Notes: generated by a model not told the origin, from the sequence alone. A DNA stretch of 64,000 bases from Mixophyes australis (GCA_036250195.1 JAVHZZ010000001.1:391728783-391792782); one strand, 5' to 3'. Counted from the first letter of the stretch, positions 10,714 through 20,657 are shown. Program-made: numbers and translations.

Positions 10714-12930
10714 GACCCAACTCTCTGCTCTAGCTATAGACCAATTTCCCTCCTTAATGTGGACCTTAAAATTTACGCAAAAATTCTGGCCTCTAGATTG
10801 AATCCCCTCCTCCCTTCCCTCATCCACCCCGACCAGGTGGGATTTATCCCGGGACGTCAAGCCCCGGACAATACTAGGAGAACAATTGACCTGATACACA
10901 CAATTCACAGGGGTAAGCTCCCCTCCCTCCTTATGTCATTAGATGCTGAGAAAGCGTTCGACCGCATCTCCTGGTCGTTTATGGTTGGGGTACTGGGAGC
11001 GATGGGTTTCTCTGGCAAATTTATGACGGCCATCTCAGCCTTGTACCGTTCTCCGTCGGCCACAGTCTCTGCAAATGGTCTATCCTCGGTCCCCTTCACT
11101 ATTTCCAATGGCACACGGCAGGGCTGTCCCCTTTCTCCGCTCATTTTTGCCCTTATCATAGAACCTTTAGCAGCTAGGATCCGGGCTAACCAGCAAATTC
11201 TAGGCATCCCGGTGGGTAGCTCTTCCCATAAAATAGCATTATACGCGGATGACGTCCTGTTAACAATTGCTAATCCAATTTCCTCTGTCCCTCCTCTTGT
11301 AGACGAATTAATGCTTTACGGCCACTTCTCAGGATACAAAGTTAACGCGGACAAGACAGAAGTCTTAGACCTTTATGTCTCCTCAGCTGACAAGGTGTCT
11401 TTAGAAAGCTCCTTCCCGTTCAACTGGCGCCCTCAAAAACTCAAGTACCTTGGAGTATATCTAACTAAACAACCTCATCAGCTTTTTCAGGCCAACTTCC
11501 CCCACACTCTTGCTCAAGTTAAGCTAGACCTTGTTTCATGGTCGCAACTATACATCTCCTGGATAGGTCGTATTAATGCAGTCAAGATGAACATACTCCC
11601 TAGACTCCTCTACCTTTTTCAAACCCTCCCCATCCGAGTCCCCCCCTACGTTTTTAAATTTCTCCATTTCCATGTATCTAAATTCATTTGGGCGGGTAAG
11701 CGCCCCCGAGTCCGTTTCAAGCTTCTACAGAGAGCCCCGCGGGGAGGGGGACTGGGAATCCCTGATTTTCGACGCTATTATCTCTCCGCTCAGCTTGCTC
11801 AATGCGTTCTGTGGTGTAGCTTGTCTCCCTCCAGGGTCTGGGTCGAGATTGAGGCTGAAAGTCTGGGTATGCTATCCCCATCCACTCTCCTATGGCTTCC
11901 ACGAGCTCGTCGACCAAAACGTGTCTCACTTTATCCGGTCATTACACATTCCCTAGCGGTCTGGGATTCATGCTCCCAAAAATTTGGCCTTTCCCCCCAT
12001 CCTTCTCCCCTAGTTCCTTTGTTTAACTCCTCAGACTTCGCTCCAGGCCTTACCCCTAAAGCATTCTCCTCGTGGACCTCACAAGGGGTCCGTTTCTTAA
12101 ACGATCTCACCTCCACAGCTGTGTTCCCCTCGTTTTCTGACATCCAATCGCAAATAAATATTCCCACTAAATTATTTTACCAATTCCTTCAGCTCCGCCA
12201 CTTTCACCATACTGTCAAATCTCGCCTCTCCTCCCGCCCCCTTACCCCATTCGAACGTCTATGTCTCCGTCAGTCTTCCACGAAAGGCCTTATTTCAACA
12301 TTATATTATGAACTTGCCCCACCTTCCTCAAATACTAGAGTCTCGCACGAACTGGCCTGGGAACATGATCTGGGTGAAGCTCTTTTGAGCGAAGAATGGT
12401 CGGAGATATATGAGAATGCTGCCTCCAGCTCAATCTGCGTTAAAATAAAAGAGAATGCCTATAAGGTATTGTACCGCTGGTACTACGTTCCCTCCCGGAT
12501 ACATAAATTCCTCCCAGACTCTTCTGATCGCTGTTGGCGGGGGTGCTCCCATGAGGGTAACTTTATCCATATATGGTGGACTTGTCCCAAACTCTCAAAC
12601 TTCTGGGCCGAGATCAAACACCTGATCCAATCGATTATTCAGGTAACGATTCCATTTGAGCCTAAATTTTTCCTCTTGCCCCTGGGAGCGCCAGCGGCAA
12701 CTCGGCATGAGAATAAGTTAACTAGGCATATCTTATCGGCAGCTACCTGCCAAATAGCAGCAGACTGGAGGCAGCAAACTCCCCCTTCGCTTCAAGCCGT
12801 TATCAATAGAGTCTGGCAGGTCCACCGCCTAGAATATATGACCAGCATTATCAATAGGACATCAAGATCGTTCACTAAGGTATGGAGTCCATGGCTCTCA
12901 TTTTTTCAGATTTATCCCCCTTTCACTTGA
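10714..12930 (+). CDS. L1 ORF2 C-terminal part: reverse transcriptase, 5'-truncated
   Basis: An uninterrupted frame of 738 codons from the truncation point to the stop; codons before 10714 are host sequence that happens to be open. Numbering below starts at 10714. RT blocks in order: SYRPISLLNVDLKIYAKIL (about 6-24), GFIPGRQ (about 45-51), SLDAEKAFDRISW (about 75-87), NGTRQGCPLSPLIFALIIEP (about 131-150) and the catalytic YADD in ALYADDVLL (about 172-180). A tryptophan- and cysteine-containing end follows (CWRGCSHEGNFIHIWWTCP), the L1-type C-terminal zinc knuckle region. The endonuclease domain and ORF1 are absent, so it cannot act alone although no internal stop is seen. The intact frame over 2.2 kb supports recent insertion. 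It would act in the cytoplasm and nucleus on L1 RNP if it were full length. Confidence 0.9.
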   Translation, partial: DPTLCSSYRPISLLNVDLKIYAKILASRLNPLLPSLIHPDQVGFIPGRQAPDNTRRTIDLIHTIHRGKLPSLLMSLDAEKAFDRISWSFMVGVLGAMGFSGKFMTAISALYRSPSATVSANGLSSVPFTISNGTRQGCPLSPLIFALIIEPLAARIRANQQILGIPVGSSSHKIALYADDVLLTIANPISSVPPLVDELMLYGHFSGYKVNADKTEVLDLYVSSADKVSLESSFPFNWRPQKLKYLGVYLTKQPHQLFQANFPHTLAQVKLDLVSWSQLYISWIGRINAVKMNILPRLLYLFQTLPIRVPPYVFKFLHFHVSKFIWAGKRPRVRFKLLQRAPRGGGLGIPDFRRYYLSAQLAQCVLWCSLSPSRVWVEIEAESLGMLSPSTLLWLPRARRPKRVSLYPVITHSLAVWDSCSQKFGLSPHPSPLVPLFNSSDFAPGLTPKAFSSWTSQGVRFLNDLTSTAVFPSFSDIQSQINIPTKLFYQFLQLRHFHHTVKSRLSSRPLTPFERLCLRQSSTKGLISTLYYELAPPSSNTRVSHELAWEHDLGEALLSEEWSEIYENAASSSICVKIKENAYKVLYRWYYVPSRIHKFLPDSSDRCWRGCSHEGNFIHIWWTCPKLSNFWAEIKHLIQSIIQVTIPFEPKFFLLPLGAPAATRHENKLTRHILSAATCQIAADWRQQTPPSLQAVINRVWQVHRLEYMTSIINRTSRSFTKVWSPWLSFFQIYPPFT

Positions 12931-13273
12931 CTCTTCTTTTACACATGTCCGTCCTCCTCCTGTAAACCCCTCTCTTTCTCTTTTCCTCTCTCTTTCCTTT
13001 CCTGTTCTCTACTGTACTAGTCTCTCCTTTTCTCCTCCTGCGTCATGCCACTCTCTGTTGAGGCATTTCGCCCCCTCCCTTATTTTCTTAAAAATCCTTG
13101 GTCAACTGCCACACACGCATATTGTCGCACTGATTATTTATATCTTAATACTGATTTTATGCTTTGTTACCTGTGATGTGCTTCTATTGCTTGTTTTTTT
13201 TTTTCTTACTGACAGTGCATGTCGGTTCTGTTTGTTACTTGACCATTCAAAAATAAAAATTATAAAAAAAAAA
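10714..13273 (+). mobile_element. 5'-truncated L1 (Tx1/L1 clade) insertion with TSD
   Basis: A 2.56-kb retroinsertion flanked by AAACTCCCCTTCAC (ends at 10713 and about 13287), with an A-rich tail at about 13250-13273. The duplication is intact, so the insertion is comparatively young. It contains the C-terminal part of ORF2 (see the CDS at 10714-12930), a roughly 330-bp pyrimidine-rich 3' UTR and AATAAAAATTATAAAAA at the end. The truncation point lies in the RT domain, typical of target-primed reverse transcription that stopped early. Confidence 0.9.
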
Positions 13274-13455
13274 AAACTCCCCTTCACTTTCCTAAAATCT
13301 CGCAAACCCAATTTTTAAACGCGCGGGGGCAACATTCCCTCTTTTTCAATTGAATTGCACGAGTTTTCCAGCTGCGCTAACTCAAAATGGTCGCTATTGC
13401 CGGCAAAAACACGGCGGGGAAAAATAAAATCTCGCTAACAATTGAATACCCCCCC

Positions 13456-13838
13456 CATGACTGCTTTCTGGTATTTGTTATTGTATATAGCAGCCTAAGA
13501 TTGATTGCCGTGGATTGGCCTGGCATAAATCCAGGTTGGATTTACATAAATAACTCTATTCAATCCAGTTGCCAAAATTTTGCAGGAATGTTGAAAACAG
13601 AGAAATCAGGCGTATGAGTCAGCATAGAGTGGATCTTATCCGGTCTTCGAAAGCACCACAATCAGAGCTTCAGACATGGATTGGGATAAGAAACCTTTTA
13701 ACTCATTTAACTCATTAAAGGTTTCAAGGAGATGAGATGAGCAACATGTGTTTTTTGTAAAGTTCAATTGGAATGCCATCAACCACCTTACCATTATATA
13801 ATTATGTGATATCTTATCTGACGTATGTGGAAAGTCAA
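13456..13838 (-). pseudogene. Old L1-like ORF2, N-terminal RT part (middle piece)
   Basis: The minus-strand frames give degraded matches to the start of the L1 RT domain, including a NPTWIYARPIHGNQS stretch in the position of the usual 'NPDQ-GF-PGR' block. It lies directly upstream (minus sense) of the piece at 9774-10120 once the MITE at 10121-13455 is removed. Several stops are present. Confidence 0.55.
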
Positions 13839-14156
13839 GGGACCTGATTCATTAAGGAAAACAAGGCAAAAAAAGGGGTAAATTTGCTCCTGGACAAACC
13901 ATGTACAATGCAAGGGGTGCAAATTAGTTTATTATTTTGCACATAAGGAAAATACCGTCTGCTTTATATGCAGCACAGAGTTACTTGATAGTTTCATTTT
14001 TACACTGAAATTTAAAGTTGATCTAGGACATGCCTAGCCCAACTATAAATCTGACCCCACATTTTAAATTTAACTCCCCCTCCATTGGAACATGGTTTTG
14101 CCAAGGTGCACATTTACTCCTTCTTTTGCTTTGCATGCCTTAATGATTTAGGCCCT
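13839..14156. mobile_element. Harbinger-like MITE (ATTCATTAAGG family)
   Basis: Terminal inverted repeats are GGGACCTGATTCATTAAGG and CCTTAATGATTTAGGCCCT. Internal words CTCCTGGACAAACCATG, GCAAGGGGTGCAAAT and ACACTGAAATTTAAAGTTGA are shared with the element at 23650-23984. It is noncoding, 318 bp long, and sits inside the old L1. Confidence 0.8.
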
Positions 14157-14420
14157 AGAAATTATTTACCTTCCGTGGAAAATTTAGAAAGGGAGAGTTT
14201 CAAAATCATTACTCAATTCCTCGTTACAGTAATTTACCTGCGAGGCATATAGTTTCAAAATACTTGTAAAACACATCAGCAACATCATGGGTAACTCATT
14301 CCCCTTGAGCTATTATATCCACGATTTCTGGAATACTAATAATACAGTTTTCTGCCTTGGCTAAATATAAAAAGAAGCTCCCTGTTCTATCAGCTTCCAC
14401 ATATTGTCTCTCTATCTCTG
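14157..14420 (-). pseudogene. Old L1-like ORF2, linker between EN and RT (right piece)
   Basis: The minus strand encodes EIERQYVEADRTGSFFLYLA followed by an ISIPEIVDI stretch, and after a stop VADVFYKYFETI. This layout (an arginine-rich helix, a short variable loop, then a 'F-YY--LY'-type stretch) is the region just before the RT domain in L1 ORF2. It is the upstream continuation of 13456-13838 after removal of the MITE at 13839-14156. Confidence 0.6.
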
Positions 14421-14442
14421 TCTGTCTGTGTGTGTATATGTT

Positions 14443-14560
14443 ATGGAATTTGGATTGTAAGCTCCAAGGGGGCAGGGACTGATGGGAGTGAGTTTCTCTG
14501 TACAGCGCTGCAGAATTAGTGGCGCTATATAAATAGCTGCTGCTGGTGATGACAATGGTA
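14443..14560 (+). mobile_element. V-SINE 3' tail fragment
   Basis: GGATTGTAAGCTCCAAGGGG, CAGGGACTGATGGGAGTGAG, TCTGTACAGCGCTGCAGAAT and GGCGCTATATAAATA form the V-SINE/L2 3' tail in forward orientation. The tRNA head and core are missing. Confidence 0.7.
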
Positions 14561-14699
14561 TTGTGCACGCTTCTTAAATAGAAGTCTTAACCATCCTTAA
14601 ACTCTCGAGGAAGAGATGTAAAATTCCTTCCCCGTAGTGCCTTACAGAAGAAAGACTCAACAACCAATGAAGACATAGACTAGAGATGGTCACTGACCC

Positions 14700-14815
14700 C
14701 CGTGTTTTGGTTTTGGATTCGGTTTTGGATCTGGATTACCGTCGTGTTTTGGTTTTGGTTTTGCAAAACCGCCATTGCGTGTTTTGGTTTTGGTTTTGTT
14801 TGGTTTTGTTTTGCT
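14700..14815. promoter_or_regulatory. Subterminal repeats of the hAT left end
   Basis: Within 135 bp of the left terminus the word TTTTGG or GGTTTTGG recurs about ten times, including GTGTTTTGGTTTTGGATTCGG near 14702. Clustered short words just inside hAT termini commonly serve as transposase binding sites; that role here is inferred. Confidence 0.5.
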
Positions 14816-15059
14816 ATTTTGTTGGAAAATACATGTTTTTGTGCCTAAAATAACCCAATTTAGTGCTCCAACTGTTTTAGAGATAAGTAATCTAATTGTT
14901 GAGGTAATAAATCATCCAAAAAAACTGTTTAATTCTTCGTTGGTAGGCCTTCATTTATTCTACACACAAAACAGATTGTCTTCCTCTCCATCTATGCATA
15001 TTGGCAATGCAGCCATCGTCTTTGAATGTATATTACACCCTACACTTATAGTTAAATAT

Positions 15060-16010
15060 GTAAAGAAATGGAAAAAGACAGTTTGCTTTCTGTCTCTATA
15101 GGCCCCCCTCCATTTTTTTAAAAAAACAAAAAATTCAGCCATTATAGACTGTACAATATTAATTGACATGGAGAAAGCCAGTTTGGTTTCTGTCTCTCAA
15201 GGCCCCCCTCCACTTGTATAAAATACCAAAAAATTCAGCCATTATAGACTGTACAATATTAATTGACATGGAGAAAGACAGTTTGGGGTCACTCTGTCTC
15301 TCTAGGCCCCCCTCCACTTGTATAAAATACCAAAAAATTCAGCCATTATAGACTGTACAATATTAATTGACATGGAGAAAGCCAGTTTGGTTTCTGTCTC
15401 TCTAGGCCCCCCTCCACTTGTATAAAATACTAAAAAATTCAGCCATTATAGACTGTACAATATTAATTGACATGGAGAAAGACAGTTTGGGGTCACTCTG
15501 TCTCTCTAGGCCCCCCTCCACTTGTATAAAATACCACAAAATTCAGCCATTATAGACTGTACAATATTAATTGACATGGAGAAAGCCAGTTTGGTTTCTG
15601 TCTCTCTAGGCCCCCCTCCACTTGTATAAAATACTAAAAAATTCAGCCATTATAGACTGTACAATATTAATTGACATGGAGAAAGACAGTTTGGGGTCAC
15701 TCTGTCTCTCTAGGCCCCCCTCCACTTGTATAAAATACCAAAAAATTCAGCCATTATAGACTGTACAATATTAATTGACATGGAGAAAGCCAGTTTGGTT
15801 TCTGTCTCTCTAGGCCCCCCTCCACTTGTATAAAATACTAAAAAATTCAGCCATTATAGACTGTACAATATTAATTGACATGGAGAAAGACAGTTTGGGG
15901 TCACTCTGTCTCTCTAGGCCCCCCTCCACTTGTATAAAATACCCAAAAATTCAGCCATTATAGACTGTACAATATTATGAAAAATGGACAAAGCCAGTTT
16001 AGGGTCACTC
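15060..16010. repeat. hAT-internal array, alternating 100/104-bp units
   Basis: About nine tandem units, each with GGCCCCCCTCCACTTGTATA, ATTCAGCCATTATAGACTG and TTGACATGGAGAAAG. Starts of TTGACATGG at 15163, 15263, 15367, 15467, 15571, 15671, 15775 and 15875 give spacing 100, 104, 100, 104, 100, 104, 100. Two unit types alternate: the long one reads GACAGTTTGGGGTCACTCTG and the short one GCCAGTTTGGTTTCTG. The array is thus a higher-order repeat of a 204-bp dimer. The outer units are degenerate. It lies between the transposase stop codon and the left end. Confidence 0.95.
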
Positions 16011-16173
16011 TGTCTATGACACCCTACCCTTAAGGATAAATTGCCCTAACAGCAGCCTTTCAAGATGGTATGTGATATGGAAATGCCACAAGTCCCTTTC
16101 CTCTTTGGGGGTAGATTGCACCCTACACTTACATAGAAAGTTTTAAAAAGATGTTATCGGCATCATCTTCAGC

Positions 16174-19167
16174 TTAATCCTCACCCTCATCAGTGTGTAC
16201 GTCATCATCACAGACTATCAATTCATCGCCGCTTGAATCCGCCATTAGAGAACAGTCAGTGCTTGGATGTCTTGGATGGTGAAGGCCTTCCTCGTGGAAG
16301 ATGTAGTTCATTTTTATAAACATCATTTTCTCCACATTTTTGGGAAGTAACCTTCTACGGCGATCACTGACTAAGTTCCCTGCTGTGCTGAACACTCGTT
16401 CAGAGTACACACTGGAGGGTGGGCAGCTTAGGTATTGCAAAGCAAGTTTGTACATGGGTTTCCAAATGGCCTGCTTTTCTTCCCAGTAAGGAAAGGGACT
16501 GTCTGACATTTCCATATCAACTACCTCTTGAAAGTAATCCTCCACCATCCTTTGCATGTTTATACTCATATTGGATGGAGTTATGGGCAAAGTGACACAT
16601 TTTTTTGAAAAATCCTTCAAACCAGCCCAGATGTTAAATTGTTCTGGTCTGCCCCCTGTGTCTTCCCTGCTTCTTTTTTGGAAATTTAATTTTTTACGAG
16701 CAACAGCTTGAGAAAGTGAAGGAGGACACGTCGTCAAGCCGAGGCCCAGTTCAGCGGCCAACTTGCTGAGCAATAGCTCCTTGCAAAAGTTCACATCTCG
16801 CTCATTTACAAGTAAAGACTCAATGTAGGTTTTAAACCTTGGATCAAGCACAGTGGCCAAAACGTACTGATCCGAGTTCAAGATCTTAATAACTCGAGGA
16901 TCATTGTGAAGCGAATTAAGTACTTGATCGACAAGGCCAACATACTTTGCTGAATTGCTTGCTTTCAGCTCCTCCTTCATTTTCTCAAGCTGCTTTTCCA
17001 ATAGTCTAATTAAAGGAATGACTTGGCTCAAACTAGCAGAGTCTGCACTGACCTCACATGTCACAACTTCAAATGGTTTCAGCACCTTGCACAGCACTGA
17101 AAGGATTCCCCACTGTGCAAGAGTGAAATACATCCCCCCTCCTTTCCCAATGTCATGACTTGTGCAATATGCTTGGATGGCTTTGCGCTGTTCCTCCATC
17201 CTCTGAAGCATGTACAGGGTGGAATTCCACCGAGTTACCACCTCTTGCTTAAGTTGGTGGCAGGGCAAGTTAAACTGCTCTTGGAGCTGCTGTAATCTCC
17301 TACATGCTGTGGCTGAATGCCTGAAATGGCCTGAAATTTTACGGGCCACCGAAAGCATCTCCTGCACCTCACGGTTATTTCGTAGGAAGCTCTGCACCAC
17401 CAAGTTGATGGTGTGAGCAAAACAGGGAATATGTTGGAAATCACCCAGCTGTAATGCTCGCACTATATTGTTGGCGTTATCTGAAATGACATACCCTGGG
17501 GAGAGTCCGAGTGGTATAAGCCATGCATCAATCACATCTCTCAGTTTGCGTAACAAATTGTCAGCCGTATGCCTGTTAGTGAAGCCGGTGATACAAAGAG
17601 TGGCCTGCCTGTGACAAATGTTACGTAGTGGTGTACATGCTGCTGCTGTTCCTGCTGGTGAAGGTGAATGACCAACCCAGTGGGCTGTCACAGTCATATA
17701 GTCTTTGGTTTGGCCACTTCCACTTGTCCACATATCTGTGGTTAAGTGAACAGTGGGCAGAATGGCATTTTTCAGCGCAATCTCTACATTTTTACACACT
17801 TTTTGGTATAGTTGTGGAATAGCTTTACGGGAGAAATGGTGTCGCGATGGAATTCTGTAACGCGGACACAAAACCTCAATTAACTGTGAAAAACCAGCTG
17901 CGTTTATTGTGGAGATTGGACGCAGATCTAACACTAACATTGCAGCCATGGCGTCTGTGATTCGCTTGGCGACTGGGTGACTGCTGTCATATTTGCTTCC
18001 CCTCGCAAATGATTGTTTCACAGTTAATTGCTGAAATGTAGGACTGCTCATTTTATTCACCTGCCTCTGGGATGACGATTCACCCCCAGCAGCAGCAACA
18101 GCAGCAGCAGGACTAACGCTTTCTTCAGAGGAATCAATAATAGTGCCGGAGTCATCCAGCCTTAAGTGGGATGCCGGGCTAACTCCGAGCGCTACTGAGG
18201 ATATTGATGAGGATGGTGTGGTGGGTGTATTTTGTAGCCGTCGGTATGTCGGTGAGCGGAGGGTCTTAGCTGATGAGGGAGTGCTTGTATTCTTTTGGGA
18301 AGAACTTTCAGCTTTTCCCAACACTTTGCCATGAACTCTCATTAAATGGCGTAACATAGACGAGGTTCCAAGATGGTTAAGGTCCCTCCCTCGACTGACT
18401 GTGGCTTCACATACACTACAAATGGCTATACAATTGTTGTCTGGATTTGGGTAGAAATAATTCCACACATAAGAAGTGGATTTTTTTGTTTTATGCCCAG
18501 GCATGACAATGGCCTTTTTCTTGTCACGTGCCAGAACTGCTGCCACTGGTGCAGGACTTACACAAACAACCTCATCCTCATCAACATCCTCATTAGCGCC
18601 CTCGTCGCCTACACAAATCTCCCCCTCATCCTCTTCTAATTCCAAAGTGGCATCCTCAATTTGGGTATCACCGGCTACACTCGGGCTATTAAGGCACACA
18701 TCAGCAGAATGCTCACGATTAGACATCCCACTGTTGGATGGACTCTCCACAGGGATTGTTGTCATTTGTGAATCAGAGCAAATATTCTCCTGTAATGCCT
18801 CACTGTTATCTTGCAGCTCAGCTTTGACGCGTAACAGTAGTTGTGCACCAATTGTAGCCTGGGTAACTTTTTGGGATCTGCCACTAATAGCCAAAGGTGA
18901 AGGCCTCATTCTCTCTTTGCCACTGCGTGTGTAGAATGGCATGCTTGCAATTTTTTTTTTATCGTCACTTAACTTTTGCTCAGTTACACTTCTTTTTCGC
19001 TTCAATACAGTAAATTTTTTTTTGGTTTTTGTTTTTTGCACTAATTTGAAAACACTCTGTTGTTTGACATCGCCTTGGCCAGATGACGTACTGGGAACAC
19101 TAACATCAGGACTGGTGACAGAACCTGGTTGCTCATTTAGATCATATGTGGACTGCTTTGAATCCAT
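16174..19167 (-). CDS. hAT transposase, BED-finger type, intact
   Basis: An uninterrupted 997-codon frame from ATG at 19167. Residues 1-220 are a charged, low-complexity N-terminus with basic clusters (KTKTKKKF, KRKRS) and an acidic run (about 176-199). A BED zinc finger follows at about 226-281 with C250-x2-C253 and H274-x4-H279, preceded by YVWNYF. The RNase H-like DDE core contains LTTDMW with the first Asp (478), ISDNANN with the second (563), the C-x2-H motif PCFAH (582-585) and TRWNST (645-650). The hAT dimerisation block at about 875-955 includes SSVYSERVFSTAGNL with the catalytic Glu (923), then RRRRLLP. All key residues are present, so the protein may be active. It would bind its ends in the nucleus and perform cut-and-paste transposition. 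The start is chosen because it is the first ATG and lies 14 bp past the leader array. Confidence 0.96.
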   Translation of the reverse strand: MDSKQSTYDLNEQPGSVTSPDVSVPSTSSGQGDVKQQSVFKLVQKTKTKKKFTVLKRKRSVTEQKLSDDKKKIASMPFYTRSGKERMRPSPLAISGRSQKVTQATIGAQLLLRVKAELQDNSEALQENICSDSQMTTIPVESPSNSGMSNREHSADVCLNSPSVAGDTQIEDATLELEEDEGEICVGDEGANEDVDEDEVVCVSPAPVAAVLARDKKKAIVMPGHKTKKSTSYVWNYFYPNPDNNCIAICSVCEATVSRGRDLNHLGTSSMLRHLMRVHGKVLGKAESSSQKNTSTPSSAKTLRSPTYRRLQNTPTTPSSSISSVALGVSPASHLRLDDSGTIIDSSEESVSPAAAVAAAGGESSSQRQVNKMSSPTFQQLTVKQSFARGSKYDSSHPVAKRITDAMAAMLVLDLRPISTINAAGFSQLIEVLCPRYRIPSRHHFSRKAIPQLYQKVCKNVEIALKNAILPTVHLTTDMWTSGSGQTKDYMTVTAHWVGHSPSPAGTAAACTPLRNICHRQATLCITGFTNRHTADNLLRKLRDVIDAWLIPLGLSPGYVISDNANNIVRALQLGDFQHIPCFAHTINLVVQSFLRNNREVQEMLSVARKISGHFRHSATACRRLQQLQEQFNLPCHQLKQEVVTRWNSTLYMLQRMEEQRKAIQAYCTSHDIGKGGGMYFTLAQWGILSVLCKVLKPFEVVTCEVSADSASLSQVIPLIRLLEKQLEKMKEELKASNSAKYVGLVDQVLNSLHNDPRVIKILNSDQYVLATVLDPRFKTYIESLLVNERDVNFCKELLLSKLAAELGLGLTTCPPSLSQAVARKKLNFQKRSREDTGGRPEQFNIWAGLKDFSKKCVTLPITPSNMSINMQRMVEDYFQEVVDMEMSDSPFPYWEEKQAIWKPMYKLALQYLSCPPSSVYSERVFSTAGNLVSDRRRRLLPKNVEKMMFIKMNYIFHEEGLHHPRHPSTDCSLMADSSGDELIVCDDDVHTDEGED

Positions 19168-19180
19168 TCTGAGCGCAAAC

Positions 19181-20400
19181 CACTGGGGAGTGCTAAAAAT
19201 TATTTAGTAGATTCTGCTGACAGTTATGACTTTTGACAGCCAGAAATATTAATGCACAATTAGGGAGGACACCCCAAAAACACTGAGGAGTGCTAAAAAT
19301 TATTGAGTAGATACTGCTGACAGATATGACTTTTGACAGCCAGAAATATTAATGCACAATTAGGGAGGACACCCCAAAAACACTGAGGAGTGCTAAAAAT
19401 TATTGAGTAGATACTGCTGACAGATATGACTTTTGACAGCCAGAAATATTAATGCACAATTAGGGAGGACACCCCAAAAACACTGAGGAGTGCTAAAAAT
19501 TATTGAGTAGATACTGCTGACAGATATGACTTTTGACAGCCAGAAATATTAATGCACAATTAGGGAGGACACCCCAAAAACACTGAGGAGTGCTAAAAAT
19601 TATTGAGTAGATACTGCTGACAGATATGACTTTTGACAGCCAGAAATATTAATGCACAATTAGGGAGGACACCCCAAAAACACTGAGGAGTGCTAAAAAT
19701 TATTGAGTAGATACTGCTGACAGATATGACTTTTGACAGCCAGAAATATTAATGCACAATTAGGGAGGACACCCCAAAAACACTGAGGAGTGCTAAAAAT
19801 TATTGAGTAGATACTGCTGACAGATATGACTTTTGACAGCCAGAAATATTAATGCACAATTAGGGAGGACACCCTAAAAACACTGAGGAGTGCTAAAAAT
19901 TATTGAGTAGATACTGCTGACAGATATGACTTTTGACAGCCAGAAATATTAATGCACAATTAGGGAGGACACCCCAAAAACACTGAGGAGTGCTAAAAAT
20001 TATTGAGTAGATACTGCTGACAGATATGACTTTTGACAGCCAGAAATATTAATGCACAATTAGGGAGGACACCCCAAAAACACTGAGGAGTGCTAAAAAT
20101 TATTGAGTAGATACTGCTGACAGATATGACTTTTGACAGCCAGAAATATTAATGCACAATTAGGGAGGACACCCCAAAAACACTGAGGAGTGCTAAAAAT
20201 TATTTAGTAGATACTGCTGACAGATATGACTTTTGACAGCCAGAAATATTAATGCACAATTAGGGAGGACACCCCAAAAACACTGAGGTGTGCTACAAAT
20301 TATTTAGTAGATACTGCTGACAGATATGACTTTTGACAGCCAGAAATATTAATGCACAATTATGGGGGACACCCCAAAAGCGCTGGGGAGTGCCAAATAT
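19181..20400. repeat. hAT leader array, 12 x exactly 100 bp
   Basis: Units start at 19181, 19281 and so on through 20281, every one 100 bp with no indels; a thirteenth is cut after about 20 bp at 20381. Each contains GAGGAGTGCTAAAAATTATT, ACTGCTGACAGATATGAC and AATATTAATGCACAATTAGG. Most inner units look identical; the differences cluster in the outermost ones (for example GGGGAG at 19184 and TATGGGGG at 20361). The array ends 14 bp before the transposase ATG on the minus strand and would be in its 5' leader. Confidence 0.97.
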
Positions 20401-20554
20401 GAAGAAAAAATAATAAACCTCTATCCTCCTCTCTGCACTAGCGATTTTGGTTAGAGCAATTGCAAGAACAATATTGTATTCTCTGTCCCTGCTCTAATTA
20501 GCCTATGACTACACCCTGCTCTCTCCCTCTGTCAAATGGCGATGGATTGCTGTG

Positions 20555-20640
20555 GAGGCGTGTATTTATAAAGTTGAAGTATCGCGAGAACCGAGTCCCG
20601 AGATCCGACAACGTCACAATGACGTTCGGCCTCGATTTGG
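20555..20640 (-). promoter_or_regulatory. Candidate promoter of the hAT transposase
   Basis: On the minus strand ACTTTATAAATACA (20561-20574) provides a good TATA box about 1.4 kb before the ATG. Just upstream are GACGTCATT-like words (AACGTCAC and TGACGTTCG on the plus strand at 20609-20627), candidate CREB/ATF-type sites. Position at the right end of the element, upstream of the leader array and gene, fits a promoter. Transcription start is not known. Confidence 0.45.
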
Positions 20641-20657
20641 ATTCGGAATGGGCGGGA

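Larger units (their letters stand above)
10121..13455. mobile_element. Harbinger-like MITE carrying a nested L1
   Basis: The ends are inverted repeats: GGGGGGAATTCAATTGTCAGC at the left and GCTAACAATTGAATACCCCC at the right. Removing the nested L1 (10714-13273) leaves about 760 bp without coding potential. Its interior contains TTTTAACGC-type words and low-complexity A/T. The flanks belong to one old L1, which confirms that this is an insertion. The flanking trinucleotide CCA may be the target duplication, but the C-run makes this ambiguous. Superfamily assignment rests on end sequence similarity to other frog MITEs and is tentative. Confidence 0.65.

Noticed and set aside
10639..12167. Other frames within the young L1
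   Set aside because: Shadows of the ORF2 reading frame, which carries the RT motifs.
15060..16010. CRISPR-like regular array
   Set aside because: Units are contiguous tandem copies without unique spacers, inside a eukaryotic transposon.
16955..19207. Plus-strand frames opposite the transposase gene
   Set aside because: Shadows of the intact 997-codon transposase on the minus strand.
19181..20400. Centromeric-type satellite
   Set aside because: The array is confined within the hAT boundaries and target duplications, so it is transposon-internal.
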